Assembly (NCBI RefSeq): GCF_033115175.1
Contig: NC_084834.1
Location: 121,082,275-121,146,274 of the forward strand
Reading direction: 5' to 3'
Length of the DNA stretch: 64,000 nt
Origin: Lepus europaeus
Taxonomy: Eukaryota > Chordata > Mammalia > Lagomorpha > Leporidae
Below, in pieces: positions 31,006-42,600 of the stretch. Positions within the stretch are counted from its first letter, which is position 1. Each line of letters begins with the position of its first letter. The notes under the pieces were generated by a model. The model saw only the letters and a program-made list of their open reading frames with translations, searched no databases and was not told the origin of the DNA. Both the position numbers and the translations under genes were made by a program.

Positions 31006-32335
31006 CAGTAATGTTGTAATACAGTAGGTTCACAAGTTATTTTCAAAAAGAGCAGAGATGTTGATGTTTCCTCCATGTGTAAGTGTTTGGGTTGATTTCA
31101 TGGAAGGTACCTTTTCCCTAAGAGAAAGCGTTCCGATTTCTCGTACAGAATGGTACTGTGGAGAATGGAGGCAGGTGGAGGAGAGAACCCATTCCTACCC
31201 ATCGCCCTCCTTCCCAATTGCATTACTCCCTGGTTGCATGATTATCCTAAGATCTAAAGTTTGCCTCCACATTTAAAGAGCAAAATCATGGAAGGAAACC
31301 CTATAGACAATTTCCGATGGAAAAGGAGAATGACTAATGGGAAGTCCAATTTGGCCATGATTAGTCGATGGGAGGGAAGGATGAATTAATCCCAAGAAAC
31401 CAAAATCCATTCTTTTCCACCCGTTACCACGGCCACATCTTGCCCTGAAACATAGGTGTTCTCATTTCATAAGACGGATACATTATGGGAGGACGAGGCA
31501 TTTCCCATTTCCTGGATTACACAGTCCCTCTAGCACTGCTCTCTTTCCTTCTGTTTTAGGCCTCAGGTATTGTACACAGTCTACATGTGAAAGTCACGGC
31601 CAGGGTGAGTTAAGCGCACATCACAGGGGAGTGTGTCTGCAGGCCAGGGAGCAGGAAATCGCAAGGTGCCACTCATGTTTTTAAGTTTATGGGAGGAGCA
31701 AACATCACAGACACGGTCTTCACGCTACAGGTTAATCACTGCCGTCTTCTTCATTCTTTGAAGAATGAATGCATGTATTCCAACTCCCCACCAATGCTGC
31801 ATTTCTCTTACAGAAGCTGGTAAGACGTGGGTGAGATTGTAACGCTGGATGGATTCCTAAGCATTTGATTTCCTCCTTATCAAAATGCATTCCCAGAGGT
31901 CTAAACGCACCGCCGGAGAAGGGCCTTTCACACCTGTCACTATAGAAGCCCCCGCAGTGCAGTTCTGCAACAGGCTCAGGCGAGGTAGGGGACCGTGACA
32001 CCAGACTCATTTCATAGCCACTGAGGGCTCTAGGGACCTGGGCTGGGGATGCATTTGTGATCAAACAGTCTCAGAAGCAAAAACAAAACATCTTGTTCTC
32101 ACAGAGCCTTCTTTTCATTCAGGGGACGCGAACAATGCGTGTCAGGGGCAAAAACAAAACAAAACAAAAGAAATACCCTGCAGTTTCTGTGTAGAAGACA
32201 GCACACCAGTTTGCCATTGCTTCAGAATAAACCAAAGCTGGGTGGCTCAAGACAATACGCATTTCTTATTGCCCATCAGAGCAAAGAGAAGTGGAAGTGT
32301 GTGTGTGTGTGTGGGGGGGGGAGGCAATGGAGTTA
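31006..32335. other. Intergenic, CSINE-free 1.3 kb
   Basis: Unique-looking DNA with a TG/G run at 32298-32321. A possible weak reversed MIR lies around 31440-31540. Open frames such as 31732-32064 (minus) have no recognisable domain. Confidence 0.4.
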
Positions 32336-32345
32336 GGCTGCAATT

Positions 32346-32660
32346 AACTATTTTAGTTGAGAGGCAGAGGGGCTGAGAGCAAGCTCCGCTCACCAGCCTA
32401 CTCACAAATGCTCACAATGGTGGGGGTCTAAAGTGAGGGGCTGGAAACCCATCCTGCTCTCCATGTGGTGGCAGGAACCCATTGACTTTGAGCCATCACC
32501 TGCTGAAGCCGGCAGCAGGAGCCGGAGCCTGTCTTGGAGGGTCCCCCTTAACAGGAAGCTGTCATCTCCAGCTCGAGCTGGGTATTGAACCCAGGTACTC
32601 TGCTGCGGGATGCGGGCTTCCTAACCCAGTGTTTTAGCCATCGGGTTAATGCCACACCCT
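32346..32660 (-). mobile_element. CSINE, old diverged
   Basis: CTATTTTAGTTGAGAGGC start and CGGGTTAATGCCACACCC end. Target duplication GGCTGCAATT at 32336-32345 and 32661-32670. Confidence 0.88.
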
Positions 32661-32670
32661 GGCTGCAATT

Positions 32671-33559
32671 TTAAACAAGGGGGCCACCTTGCCGAGAAGG
32701 TACCTGGAGCATGGAGCCTGTTAGATGCTCCTCAGTAATCTGCACCTCCTGGTCTCCTGTACTGCCTCTAACACATGCAATATGGCAAACAGGACAAGAT
32801 ACTCCCAAGATTAGGGGGTAGCAAGCGTGAATTAGGATACTTCTTTCTTGCACACCCTCGCTTGCCTGCCCTGACGGCAGCTGGGTACTGTGCTGTGAGA
32901 TGTTCTATGGGGAGGCCCCCAGTGCAATGTCCAACAGGAAGTGAGTCCGGCTGACAGCCACGGGAGTGAGCGTGGGGAGGGGCCTGCCCACTGGAGCTCA
33001 GGTGACACTGTGGTTGTAGAGAATCCTGGAGGCGGGGCACCCGGCTAAGCCACACCTGGAATCCTGACGCCAGCAGCTGCGAGGTAAGAGCCACCAGGGT
33101 TTGTGGCCGCCTTAAAGGAACAGAGGGATGTTTGAACAGACTTGAAGAAGGTGGGGGAGAAGGGCGTGTGGTTGAGACCAAGGCATTCCTCGCACAGAGA
33201 CGGGCCAGAGCACAGGTCCTGACACAGGAGCCTGACTGAGCGTACGTACGAGGACTGCCACGGAGGCATGGTGTGTAGCAAGCATGAATGAGGCTGAGAC
33301 CAGGAGGAGATAAGCAAGTTGGGGACAGTGTAGAGGCTGGAGCCAGCCTCTCCGTCTCCCTTAGCCCAAGGTGTCCTTGCCTGTCCCTTATCAAAAGGAA
33401 TTCGCTGAATTCAGAGTTGTGCAGCTGGCTGGACAGGGTTCTAATCACCAGATCTAAGGAGGCATGTGCTTCTCCAGTGGATAGAACCCTGCTGGCCAGT
33501 GCTGCCCGGAGGGGGTTGTTTAGGAAAATTCCAGGTCTGGGGCAGAAGGTAACCGCCAC
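32671..33559. other. Intergenic with an unassigned 263-codon minus-strand open frame
   Basis: The longest open frame outside the minisatellite, simple repeats and exons runs 33559-32768 on the minus strand. It shows no domain that I recognise and is Ser/Leu/Arg-rich. Splice-like or LTR-like signals are not conclusive. Confidence 0.3.
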
Positions 33560-33830
33560 TTACATGACACCCCCAAAACCGACTGCAGCTCCCCAGGCCC
33601 TCATAGACTCCCTAAAGAGCACAGGGTCACCAACCAATTGAGAGAAGGTCACAAGCACCAAGAACTTGGACATGAGCTCATCACGCACCTCTCAGCGTGA
33701 TCTGTAAGACCCTTCACCCCAACTCCTCAGGGGGCCTGGGAATTAAGGAACAGCTGCCCTGGTCCTTGATCTGCACTTTGCAATAAGCACCTACTTCCTC
33801 CGGTCACCCTGACGTCAGTGGTTGGCTGTC
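33560..33830 (+). other. Possible LTR-like fragment
   Basis: CTGATCTGTAAGACCC style text, a CT-rich block and CTTTGCAATAAGCACC resemble the end of an LTR. No second LTR, primer site or viral coding remnant is visible. Confidence 0.22.
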
Positions 33831-34413
33831 CACGCGCTGGGAGAGTGGGCCCAGGTTTGGGGGTTCTAGTTAGTTTGGGGTGTTTTTCATGGGACCTGGT
33901 GGGATATTATAAACACTTGAGCCTTGATCTGAGAGATTGGGCACTGTTGCCAGGTTTGGGGATGGCAGGCACAGGAGTGGTTATTTTGGGAAGACTGCTC
34001 TGGTTTGAGCTGGTAATTGGTTGCAGGGAATAAGGGAGAAGCTGGGACAGTATTAGGGTCACCTTGGTAAGCAATGGGGGAGGTGCCAATAAGAATGCTG
34101 CCTAACAGAATTATTACAATAGGGACGGGTTCTGCTTTGAAGGTAGAACCATGCATTGCTTTGTAGAGTGTGGGACAGAGGAGTGGAGGAAGACTCCATG
34201 ATATTTAACTGAAAAAGTGGGAAGACGGCAGGTGGTCAGGTGTGGGGGTGCCCCAAACCAGAAATTCACCTTTTGCCGTGTAAAACTTGAGACATCTACT
34301 ACACATCAAATAGAGGTGTTAAGCAGGCAACTGGATATACGAGCCTTGAGTTCAAGGGTGAAGTCTGGGCTGGATACATAAATTCAGATGCTGTCTCTAT
34401 AAAAACAGCACAT
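33831..34413. other. Intergenic, old interspersed remnant suspected
   Basis: ACTTGAGACATCTACTAC, GGCAACTGGATATACGAG and GTCTGGGCTGGATAC follow the order of a common ancient mammalian repeat whose name I cannot give with certainty. Confidence 0.35.
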
Positions 34414-34731
34414 AGGGGCTGGCCTTGTGGTGCCGTGCGTTAAGCTGCTGCTTGTGACACCAGTATCCCATTATCAGAGGGCCGGTTCAAGTCTCAGCTG
34501 CTCCACTTCTGATCTAGCTTCCTGCTAATGCACCTGATGGCTCAGGTCCTTGGGCCCCTGCACCCATGTGGGAGACCCAGAAGAAGCTCCTGGCTTCGGA
34601 TCGGCCCAGCTCCGGCTGTTTCGGCCAAGTGGGGAGTGAACCAGCAGATGGAAGAACTCTCTCTGCCTCTCCTTTCTTTGTGTAACTCTTTCAAATAAAT
34701 AAATAAAAAAAATTAAAAAAATAAAAAGAGC
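34414..34731 (+). mobile_element. CSINE, older type
   Basis: GGGGCTGGCCTTGTGGTGCC start and TTTCAAATAAATAAAT tail. Confidence 0.93.
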
Positions 34732-35026
34732 AAAAGACCTCCCTCCCAATACACACTCCAAATAATTTATTTGCATCATGCATGCCATTTGCGTGGACAC
34801 TTGCAGACACAGTGCTCTGCTTTGCATTTCTGATATAGAAATAGTCGTGTTCCTCGGTCCTGGTCCTGAACATGGTAAACTCTAAATGATGAGTGAAATG
34901 AGTGTGTCATTTATTCCAACAGACTGGCATCAGGTCCATCTTTGATTGATGGGGAAGGAAATGTCACCCCAGAGTAACTTCGAGAGCTTTAGGATGGTCT
35001 TTGATATATGCAGGCACTTAAGTTAA
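34732..35026. other. Intergenic, no recognised element
   Basis: AT-moderate sequence that ends in a G-run at 35027-35040 bordering the next CSINE. Confidence 0.4.
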
Positions 35027-35040
35027 GGGGGGGGGGGGGG

Positions 35041-35368
35041 AGGCAGTGCTGTGGCACAGCAGGTTCACCTCTGCCTGCGATGCCGGCATCCCATTCGAGT
35101 GCCAGTTGGAGTCCTGGCTGCTCTACTTGTGACCCAGCTCCCTGCCAGTGCTCTTGGGAAAGCAACAGAAGTTGGCCCAAGTGCTTGGGCCCATGCCACC
35201 CATGTGGGAGTCCCAGAGAGAGTGAGTTCCTGGCTCCTGGCTTCAGCCGGGCCCAGCCACAGCTGCTGTGGCCATTTGGGAAGTGAATCAGCAGATGAAA
35301 GCTCTCTGTCTTGCTCTCTTTCGTTCTCTCTGTAACTCTACCTTTTGAATAAATAAGTCATAAAAAAA
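35041..35368 (+). mobile_element. CSINE, older type
   Basis: AGGCAGTGCTGTGGCACAGC start after a G-run, and TTTTGAATAAATAAGTC tail. Confidence 0.92.
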
Positions 35369-35699
35369 GTAAAGTCAGGCAAAAAGGAATCTTAGTGCAT
35401 TGGCTTCGGTTTGCTACTTAAGGGGCAGATACTCTTAAGGCTCTGGATCTGATGGCTGCTTGGTTCATGATGAGGTTCCTTCCCCAGAGCAAGGGGCACT
35501 AAGTGCAAAACTTCAGTTCTGGGTAGACTATAACGTGACAGCTACACAAAAGGCGGAGCTGACACTCTACCCGGTAGGCCAGGAAATCGCAGGGGTGCGA
35601 AGGCACAGTTTTACTGCCACTTGCAAGATTTTTAGGATCTGGTTTTGCTTTTGCACGGTGCACTTATAACCGGGAGTGTCTTTCTTTAACATAAACTCT

Positions 35700-36359
35700 T
35701 GTAAGTGTAAACTTTATTCCTAGATCTCCTTGCTTTTCCTGTCATCTGAAACAGACTCAGGTGGCCCCTAACCCAACCCGAGCAGCTACAGAACATGGCT
35801 TCCACCAGGAGCGTGTTGGCCACGTTCCTGAAGGCTTTCACTCAAACCCGGGGTCATTTCCCAAGGCTCTAACGTTCTGAAGCAAGGCCAGGAGAGAGGC
35901 ACCACAGCTGGCTGCCGGGCTGTAACGTGCAGGCAGATGAGCGGGAGCGGTTACTGGCTTCCATGTGACGTGTGAACCTGCAAACCCCTTGGGGAGCACG
36001 TGGCACAAGGTTACAGGCTCATGTGACTTCCAAAGGGCATTCTGCTTCCACGGAAATGTAACATTTATTGAGTCCCTACCACTCTGCTCATGATATAGTC
36101 CAGTTAAGCCTCCCCTAACAGTTTCCAGGCCTCCCTTCCTGTGTGTGCACGCACACACGTGTAGTTGCCTGCAACCTTTGGGTCCCGTGCCTGGGAGGTA
36201 GGCCAGAGGTACATGTCTTCGCTGAAGACATCATGCACACTCATTTTCTTTGAGGAGCAAAGCTTTGCTGACTCAGAGGCGACCCTTCGGCTCTTCCGAT
36301 GGCTCTGCAGGACGCGTCCCTGTGTCTGCAGACCGTGCGCGTGCGTCAAGCCCGAGCTC
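35700..36359 (-). other. SRD5A3: Candidate SRD5A3 3' untranslated region
   Basis: Non-coding sequence directly after the stop codon, with no recognisable CSINE. On the minus strand there are AATAAA hexamers at about 36069-36064 and 35718-35713, which could end transcripts with 3' UTRs of roughly 0.3 or 0.65 kb. Transcript data are needed to choose between these or a more distal site. Confidence 0.35.
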
Positions 36360-36619
36360 TCAGAACAGAAATGGCAGGAACGCTTTCCTGTGCTTCGGGT
36401 AGGACACGAATTTGCTTCTGTAGAACTTGTGGCTGAGCCAGGCGGACAGCGTCTGGCTGCAGAAGACATAGGCGATCACCAGCCACCAGGTGAGGTTGCG
36501 CAAGCCGAAGGTGACGGCCATGGACACGTAGATCAGCAGCTCGGCCAGGTAGTTGGGGCAGGACACGTACTCAAACCAATCTCCAAAGGGGATCCTGTGG
36601 TTACAGTGAATGACCACCC
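36360..36619 (-). CDS. SRD5A3: SRD5A3 coding exon 5 (last) with stop
   Basis: Acceptor GCACCAG/GGGTGGTC gives [19 protein letters not shown], then two hydrophobic segments ([16 protein letters not shown] and [19 protein letters not shown]), and ends [14 protein letters not shown] followed by TGA at 36362-36360. The HxxNH..P motif and the terminal YPKHR are hallmarks of the C-terminal steroid 5-alpha reductase domain that binds NADPH. Confidence 0.96.
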
Positions 36620-39600
36620 CTGGTGCGGGAAAGAACAGCGTTAGCATCTCACCCCTCCCGGGCTCCCCAGAGACTTACCCACAAAAGTCATCACACACCC
36701 CCACTGTCAACCCAGCACGCAGTCAGCTGTCGCGTGCTCGGGTTCCATTGTCCGTTGTTCCCAAGCACAGAAGGAGAGCTGGTCCCTCCAACAATCAGAT
36801 GGGCACGGGTTCAAGTCCTGGCTCTCCCATCTAGCAGATGAGCCGCGTCCCCTCACCGTGCCTCGGCAGAAGTGTACAGTGAGGATGGGATGAGATGGTG
36901 GCCATTGCACCTGGGTGCTGTGGAGCTGTGAATGTTAAGCGCTCAGTGCAGGGACTGGCAGGAAGAAAGCATTCAGGACATATTAAATATCGCTATTCCA
37001 TTCTGCACATTTAATGTATTATTCCATTACTTTAATATTTAAAATGCCCTCATGGAAATAGAAGGTGGGCTAAATCAGCACAAGCCAACTCGAAGTTCGA
37101 GTGTTTCGGCTTTGGCTGGCCGGATACTCATCCTGCAGGAACGCTAACTCCACAAGGCACTCCCAACACGTGGGCACAGCACAGAACGTCAGAGACTTTC
37201 AGTGCAAGGCTCTCCTTTGATAAGTGAGAAGAGCAAGACCCAGGAGTCCTGATCTTGCAAAATAATAATAATAATAATAATAAGCAGCGCTTCCTGCAGG
37301 AAGGCACAGAATAAGGCGCGGAGCTCAGTCCGAGGGCTGCAAGCCACACGCGGCGGCGGGGAGCGTGCGCGCTCACCTGCTTTGTTCCTCCTCAGGTTGC
37401 CGAGAATCACGTGGCACTTGTACTGGTGGGCGGACGACCAGACGAACATGAGCACGCCCAGGATGTGGAACCAGCGTGCCTGCCTCAGCAGATTCTTCCC
37501 TATCACGTAGACTGCGGAGGTAAGGATGCACTGTTAGGATGCCCGCGACAGCGCAGCAGCTCGGGCAGTCAAAACAGAACCACGATCAGCAGAACACGGC
37601 CATCCCCTTATTCTGTGCCTTCGGGAAGGGAGAGGGGGAGGATCCCGAGCCCACCCCCAAGTCCAGCAGGCAGACACGGTCCCCGGGACTACAGCCTCCC
37701 CAGGCACGGGGCCAGCTCCCGCCATCTCTCTTCCTGCGCAGTGAGACCGCCGGTTGTGTCTAGCGCTAAGCCTGGTTTTAAGTCTTCTTCCTTGTGTTTA
37801 GCTGTTAGGAAAACGCTTTCTAAAGAAAGCCCTTCCCGAGCTACCATCCCAGCTGTGGCCAGGGAGATCCTGAGTGCAGAATGCTGGGGTGACCAGCTGT
37901 GGCCAGGGACCCTGAGGCTAGTAGGGGGTCAAGCCAGGAGTCAGGGACTCAATCCGGGTCTCCCATGGATGGCAGAGATCCCATCACTTGAACTACCAGG
38001 AACAGCACTGGCAGGAGTGGGCTGGGACTGGAACCCCAGCACCTTGACCTAGGACACAGGCATCTCCATCACTAAGGCAAACACCCACCCGCAACCCAGC
38101 TCCTGACTCGGGAAACAAAGCTGTGCACTGACAACACGCAGGGGCCTGAGGCCAAAGAGCTGACTCCAGGAGGAGAACCAAACACAACGCTATTCCCCGT
38201 GGGACCGGCAGGTGGGACTGGCAGGTGATGGCCAGCGAGTGGGACTCCACACGGGCCACCACGTGAACCTGTTTTAGCAATGTGCTCTACAGAGACAACC
38301 CTAGTCTTCTGATATTTACCAACTTAACCAAAAGGTATTTTTAGAAGATAAATAAAATCTGGAAAATACGGTTTTAAATCGGATGGGCCTCAGGGGCTAA
38401 GTCAGGGCAGGATGGAGCGAGGGTCTGGGAGCTCAAGGCAGGGCCGAGTTCCGCTGCAAACACAGAGGAACTGCCCACAGGAGAAGGCGGATCTGCACAA
38501 GGCCAGAACTGCCAGCAGCAGGTGGGAGGGCCTGGCCTGCGTGGGACTGAGTTTTTGGGTCGCTCATGAGTTACGTCCTGAGTGCCGAGCTAATGAGCCA
38601 CTGCTGCCGGCACGCAGGACAAGGCGGCCCTGAGCCAAGCCGGACCCCGGGCTTTCTGGAGCTCCCCTCCTCCTCACTTGTACAGGGACTTGGTGGAGCC
38701 AGCCTAGTTCCTGACGGGGCCCTGACAGGTGAAATGAGCCAGATCAAGGCTGGGCAGGCTCTCCCAAGCCCAGGCTGTTTCTCTGGACGGCACGGCTGGC
38801 AGATGCTGCGATGTGCTGTCTCCCCTTGAGTTAGCAACACCAGCTCGCCCCAGGTGACCCTAGATGACCTCTGTTTTGAAGCTTTTAAAAAATGTATTTG
38901 AAAGATCGATAGGGAGAGGGAGAGACATAGAAAGGAGGGAGGGAGGGAGGGAGAGAGAGATCGATCGATCTCATTTGCTGGTTCATTCCCCAAATAGTCA
39001 CAATGGCCAGGTCTAGGCCAGGCTGAAGCCAGGAGCCTAGAATCCCACATGGGTGCAGGGGCCCTAGCACTTGAGCCATCCTCCATTGCTCTCCCAGGTG
39101 CATTAGCAAGGAGCTGGATCCTAGGCAGAGCAGCCAGGACTCAAACCGGAGCTCCAGTGTGGGATGCTGGGTGTTACGGCACCGGCTTAACCTGCTACAT
39201 CACAACACCAGCCCCCAGGTGACCTCATGAGAGACAAGCAGGTGAAACAGAAAAAACAGCTTCGGAAAGGACTGTCTGCCATGGCGGGGTGGGGTGGGGG
39301 CGCCCTGCTGTCTCGCCTTGACCATCACAGGGCAGGGAAGAGGGGTCCAGCTGCAGACAGAAGAGCCCGTGACAACAGCAACTGACAGCCCGAGAGCCAG
39401 TGGGTGACCCACATGCTTTCTAAAGTCCCCGTGGGCGAGGAACCCAGTACCGTTCACCAGGAACAACTGCTCACGCCCCGGTACCCACGGCGCCGGCTGA
39501 ATGTCACGGCCAAGACCGGCAGGAAAGAGACACCCAATGAGGTTCAGAGGAATTGGATGGGGAGATGCGGGCTGAGGGACTGGAGCCTATAAATAATTCA

Positions 39601-42600
39601 CGGGTGGAGAAGGGTCAGCGATAAGTCTTTTCTCCAGCCACAGAGGATGTGCGACAGCGGGAGAGAGAGAGAGAGAGAGAGAGAGAGGCTGAACTCCAAT
39701 CCGAGGCACAAGCTCACTCCCCGCATGTCCTCAGCTCACGAGGAAGGCCCAAGCCTTCGCAGGCTCTCTGGGGTCCAGGCTGAGGGACGCCGGCGAGGGG
39801 AGCCCCATCTCAGTCCCCCCAAATGACACGCGTTCTCTATGGGAACACACAGGCTGGTGCAGAGACACGGTTCTGTCCACTAGGCGGCCCAGCCCTCCCC
39901 CCAAGTATAACAAAAGCCCCACTAGCTCTGCACCCTGCAAACAAAGGCCAAGCTTGTGTTCCAAGAAGACCCAGTCTCCTAGCCTTCTCAGCTCCTCCCC
40001 TCAGGCCGGGCCCTGGAAGAAAAGCTCCCTTGTGAGGTGACAGCCAGGGGACCAAGAGCAGTGCCCCAGCTCCCTCCCTCCCTCCCAGGGTCAGGCCTGC
40101 TCACCCCAGGCGCCCCACCCACCTCCCCACCGGGGCTGTCCCTCCCTTACTCTTGGTTCCTCTGATTCGGGCTCAGTCCCCTCCACCCCGGGTCAGCCTT
40201 AGGTCACAGGGGCCACTCACCATGGTGGCCGTCCAGCGGTGCCTGGCTGAGCACGGTGAGGCCAAGCAGCACATAGTAGGCCAGCCCGAAGCAGTACTGC
40301 ACCAGGTGCATGGCAGCTGGAGAGAAGACGCTGACAAAGCAGCACTCGAAGAGGCGGCGTGCGCTGTGCAGCCACACGCACACCAGCACCAGCAGTGCCG
40401 ACAGTGCGCCCTCGCCGCCTGCTGGCCCTGCAAGGCGATGGACAGGCATGGGCAGCCCTGCACCCCCCGGCCCCCCCACCCCAGCAGCCAGTGGGGCCCA
40501 AGAGCTGGGGCCAGCACCTGCGTCCTGTCCCAGGCTGTGCACGCACCACATTGGCAGCCAGGTAGGCACCAGGGCCAGGGAGAGGCTCCCGGAGGGCCTG
40601 GGCAGCTCCACATGGTGGGAGCCGGGGCCCCGGGCACCATGGAGCCAGAGAGGGATAAGGCCAGCGAAATGTAGCCCTACATCTTTCAGGATGCTGTTAG
40701 GGGACAGTGCGCCTGGGGGGTGCCTCCAGCTGGCCTCACACAGCTCCGCCCCCAGGAAACCTGCTTCCAACTCTGAGCAATGGCTAAGAGAGAGACGGGC
40801 GGGCGTGTGGAGAATTTTGCAATCCACCCTGCTGTGCCCTATCACAAAGCCTCCCCCCTGGCAAGTCTCTCCCCGTGCTCAAAGCTGATTCTTCTCGCAT
40901 CTCCGAGATGTGACCGCAGCCGGAACTGCAGAGCCAATACACGTTTCAAGGCCAACCCGGGGGACGCTTGAGAGCTGTCCCCTGCACACAGAACGACTGC
41001 TTCATCAATTTATCAACAGTTCTAAAAGTGTGGGAGAACAGCCAGTGCTGCGCCAGCCCAGGGAAGTCGGCAGGGGCGGGGCTCTGGTCTGCTGGCAGCA
41101 CAGGACCTGGGGATGTGGCCTTGGCCACCCAGTGCGACTCCGGTGGCCCTCAGGCTCCCTCCCCAGGCTGTGCTCAGTCAGGCCAGAAAGGCCCAGAACA
41201 GCGTCGGCAGGCAGGAGCCGGGCAACGGGCTGTGATGGGCCGGGGAGTCCTTACCTTGCACTTGCGTGGCCCCCAGAAGTCTGAGCAAGCCGTGAAGCCA
41301 GTGTGGAAGTGGCGCGGCCAGGAACAGAGACTGCGTGAGGAGCCAAAGCAGGAAGCCGTTCCACAGCACTGAGATGACGTAGAAGTGAGAGAAGTACCTG
41401 CGGGAGGAACCCAGTCAGGCGGGTGTCGGGCAGAAGACCGCGTTTTTACCTTTTTCCTCCATTCCTAAAGATGCTCAGATGACCACGCCCTGAACTTGGG
41501 AGGCCTCTCTGAGGTTAACAAGCACCCAACCGACCTTGGGAAATTTACACTGAGGTCAGTTCCAACCTCTCTTATCTCTGGGTGGCAGACGGGGCTTCCG
41601 CTCCCCACCAGGGGCTGGCGGGACCCTGCAAATGGCAGCCTGGCTCGTGCTGGCACAGCTGAGCACGTGCGAGGTCTCAGAACCCTGGGCGACACTGCAG
41701 CAGCGGCCACACGGCGGCTCCCCAGCCCAGGACCGCACCAGCACAGCCGCCCAGGGCTCCAGGGAACCCTCCGAGGGCTTCTGATGGTGTTTTTCTCAAT
41801 CGGGACTCAGCTATGTCACTTTTGCTAGGACACGACAAGCAGCACAATCCTACAGCCAGGAAGGAAGCGGCTCCCTACAGGTCTCTCGGGGTCTGTGTTG
41901 TACAGGAGCTGTTTACAAACCTAAGGCAACCCAAAGCACAAAACCAATACGATTTAACCTGGCAATGTCCATTTAATGTGAAAGACGATCCTGATTTGCC
42001 GAAGTGAGGTCACTTCACTAACAGGTTCCCATGAAGCCCACTTCCCTATACTTTTCCTGCCACAGGGAGGAAGGTTTTGGAGTTTGGGGGTTTTTGAAAC
42101 AAACTGCCTATACGAGACATTCATCTTGGGAATGAGACCCAAGTCTGCAGGAAGTTCATTTCATTGACCATCTCTGGTGCTGCAGCTGGGAGCCAACTGG
42201 ACCAGTGCACCTGCTCCGGGGCCACACACAGGCAGGTGGCCACACAACAGCCCCTAAGCTGTGTGAAGAGAGTCATTCTCACCTCCAGGCTCAAAACCGG
42301 TTTTCTCAGAAGCTCATGGCTTCATGGTCAATCGCCACCCTGGGTTACGTTCCAGGTCGTCTTTAACCCATGCCTTCCTAGAACCCAGCCAAGCGCGTGG
42401 ACTCCTGGGAAGCGGGCTGCTGGTTTCTGAAGTGGCCACTTAACCTACTCCGTTTTTTTCACAAACACTTAGCACTCAGAAGGTGGTGGGCAGCCTTCCA
42501 GGAGTGGAGCATGGTGGCCAGTCCAGGACTTGAGGGACCTCTCGGGGGACAGTCAGTGCCGGGGAAGGGGACAGAGAGGGTGCAGGGAGGTGGCTGGGGG

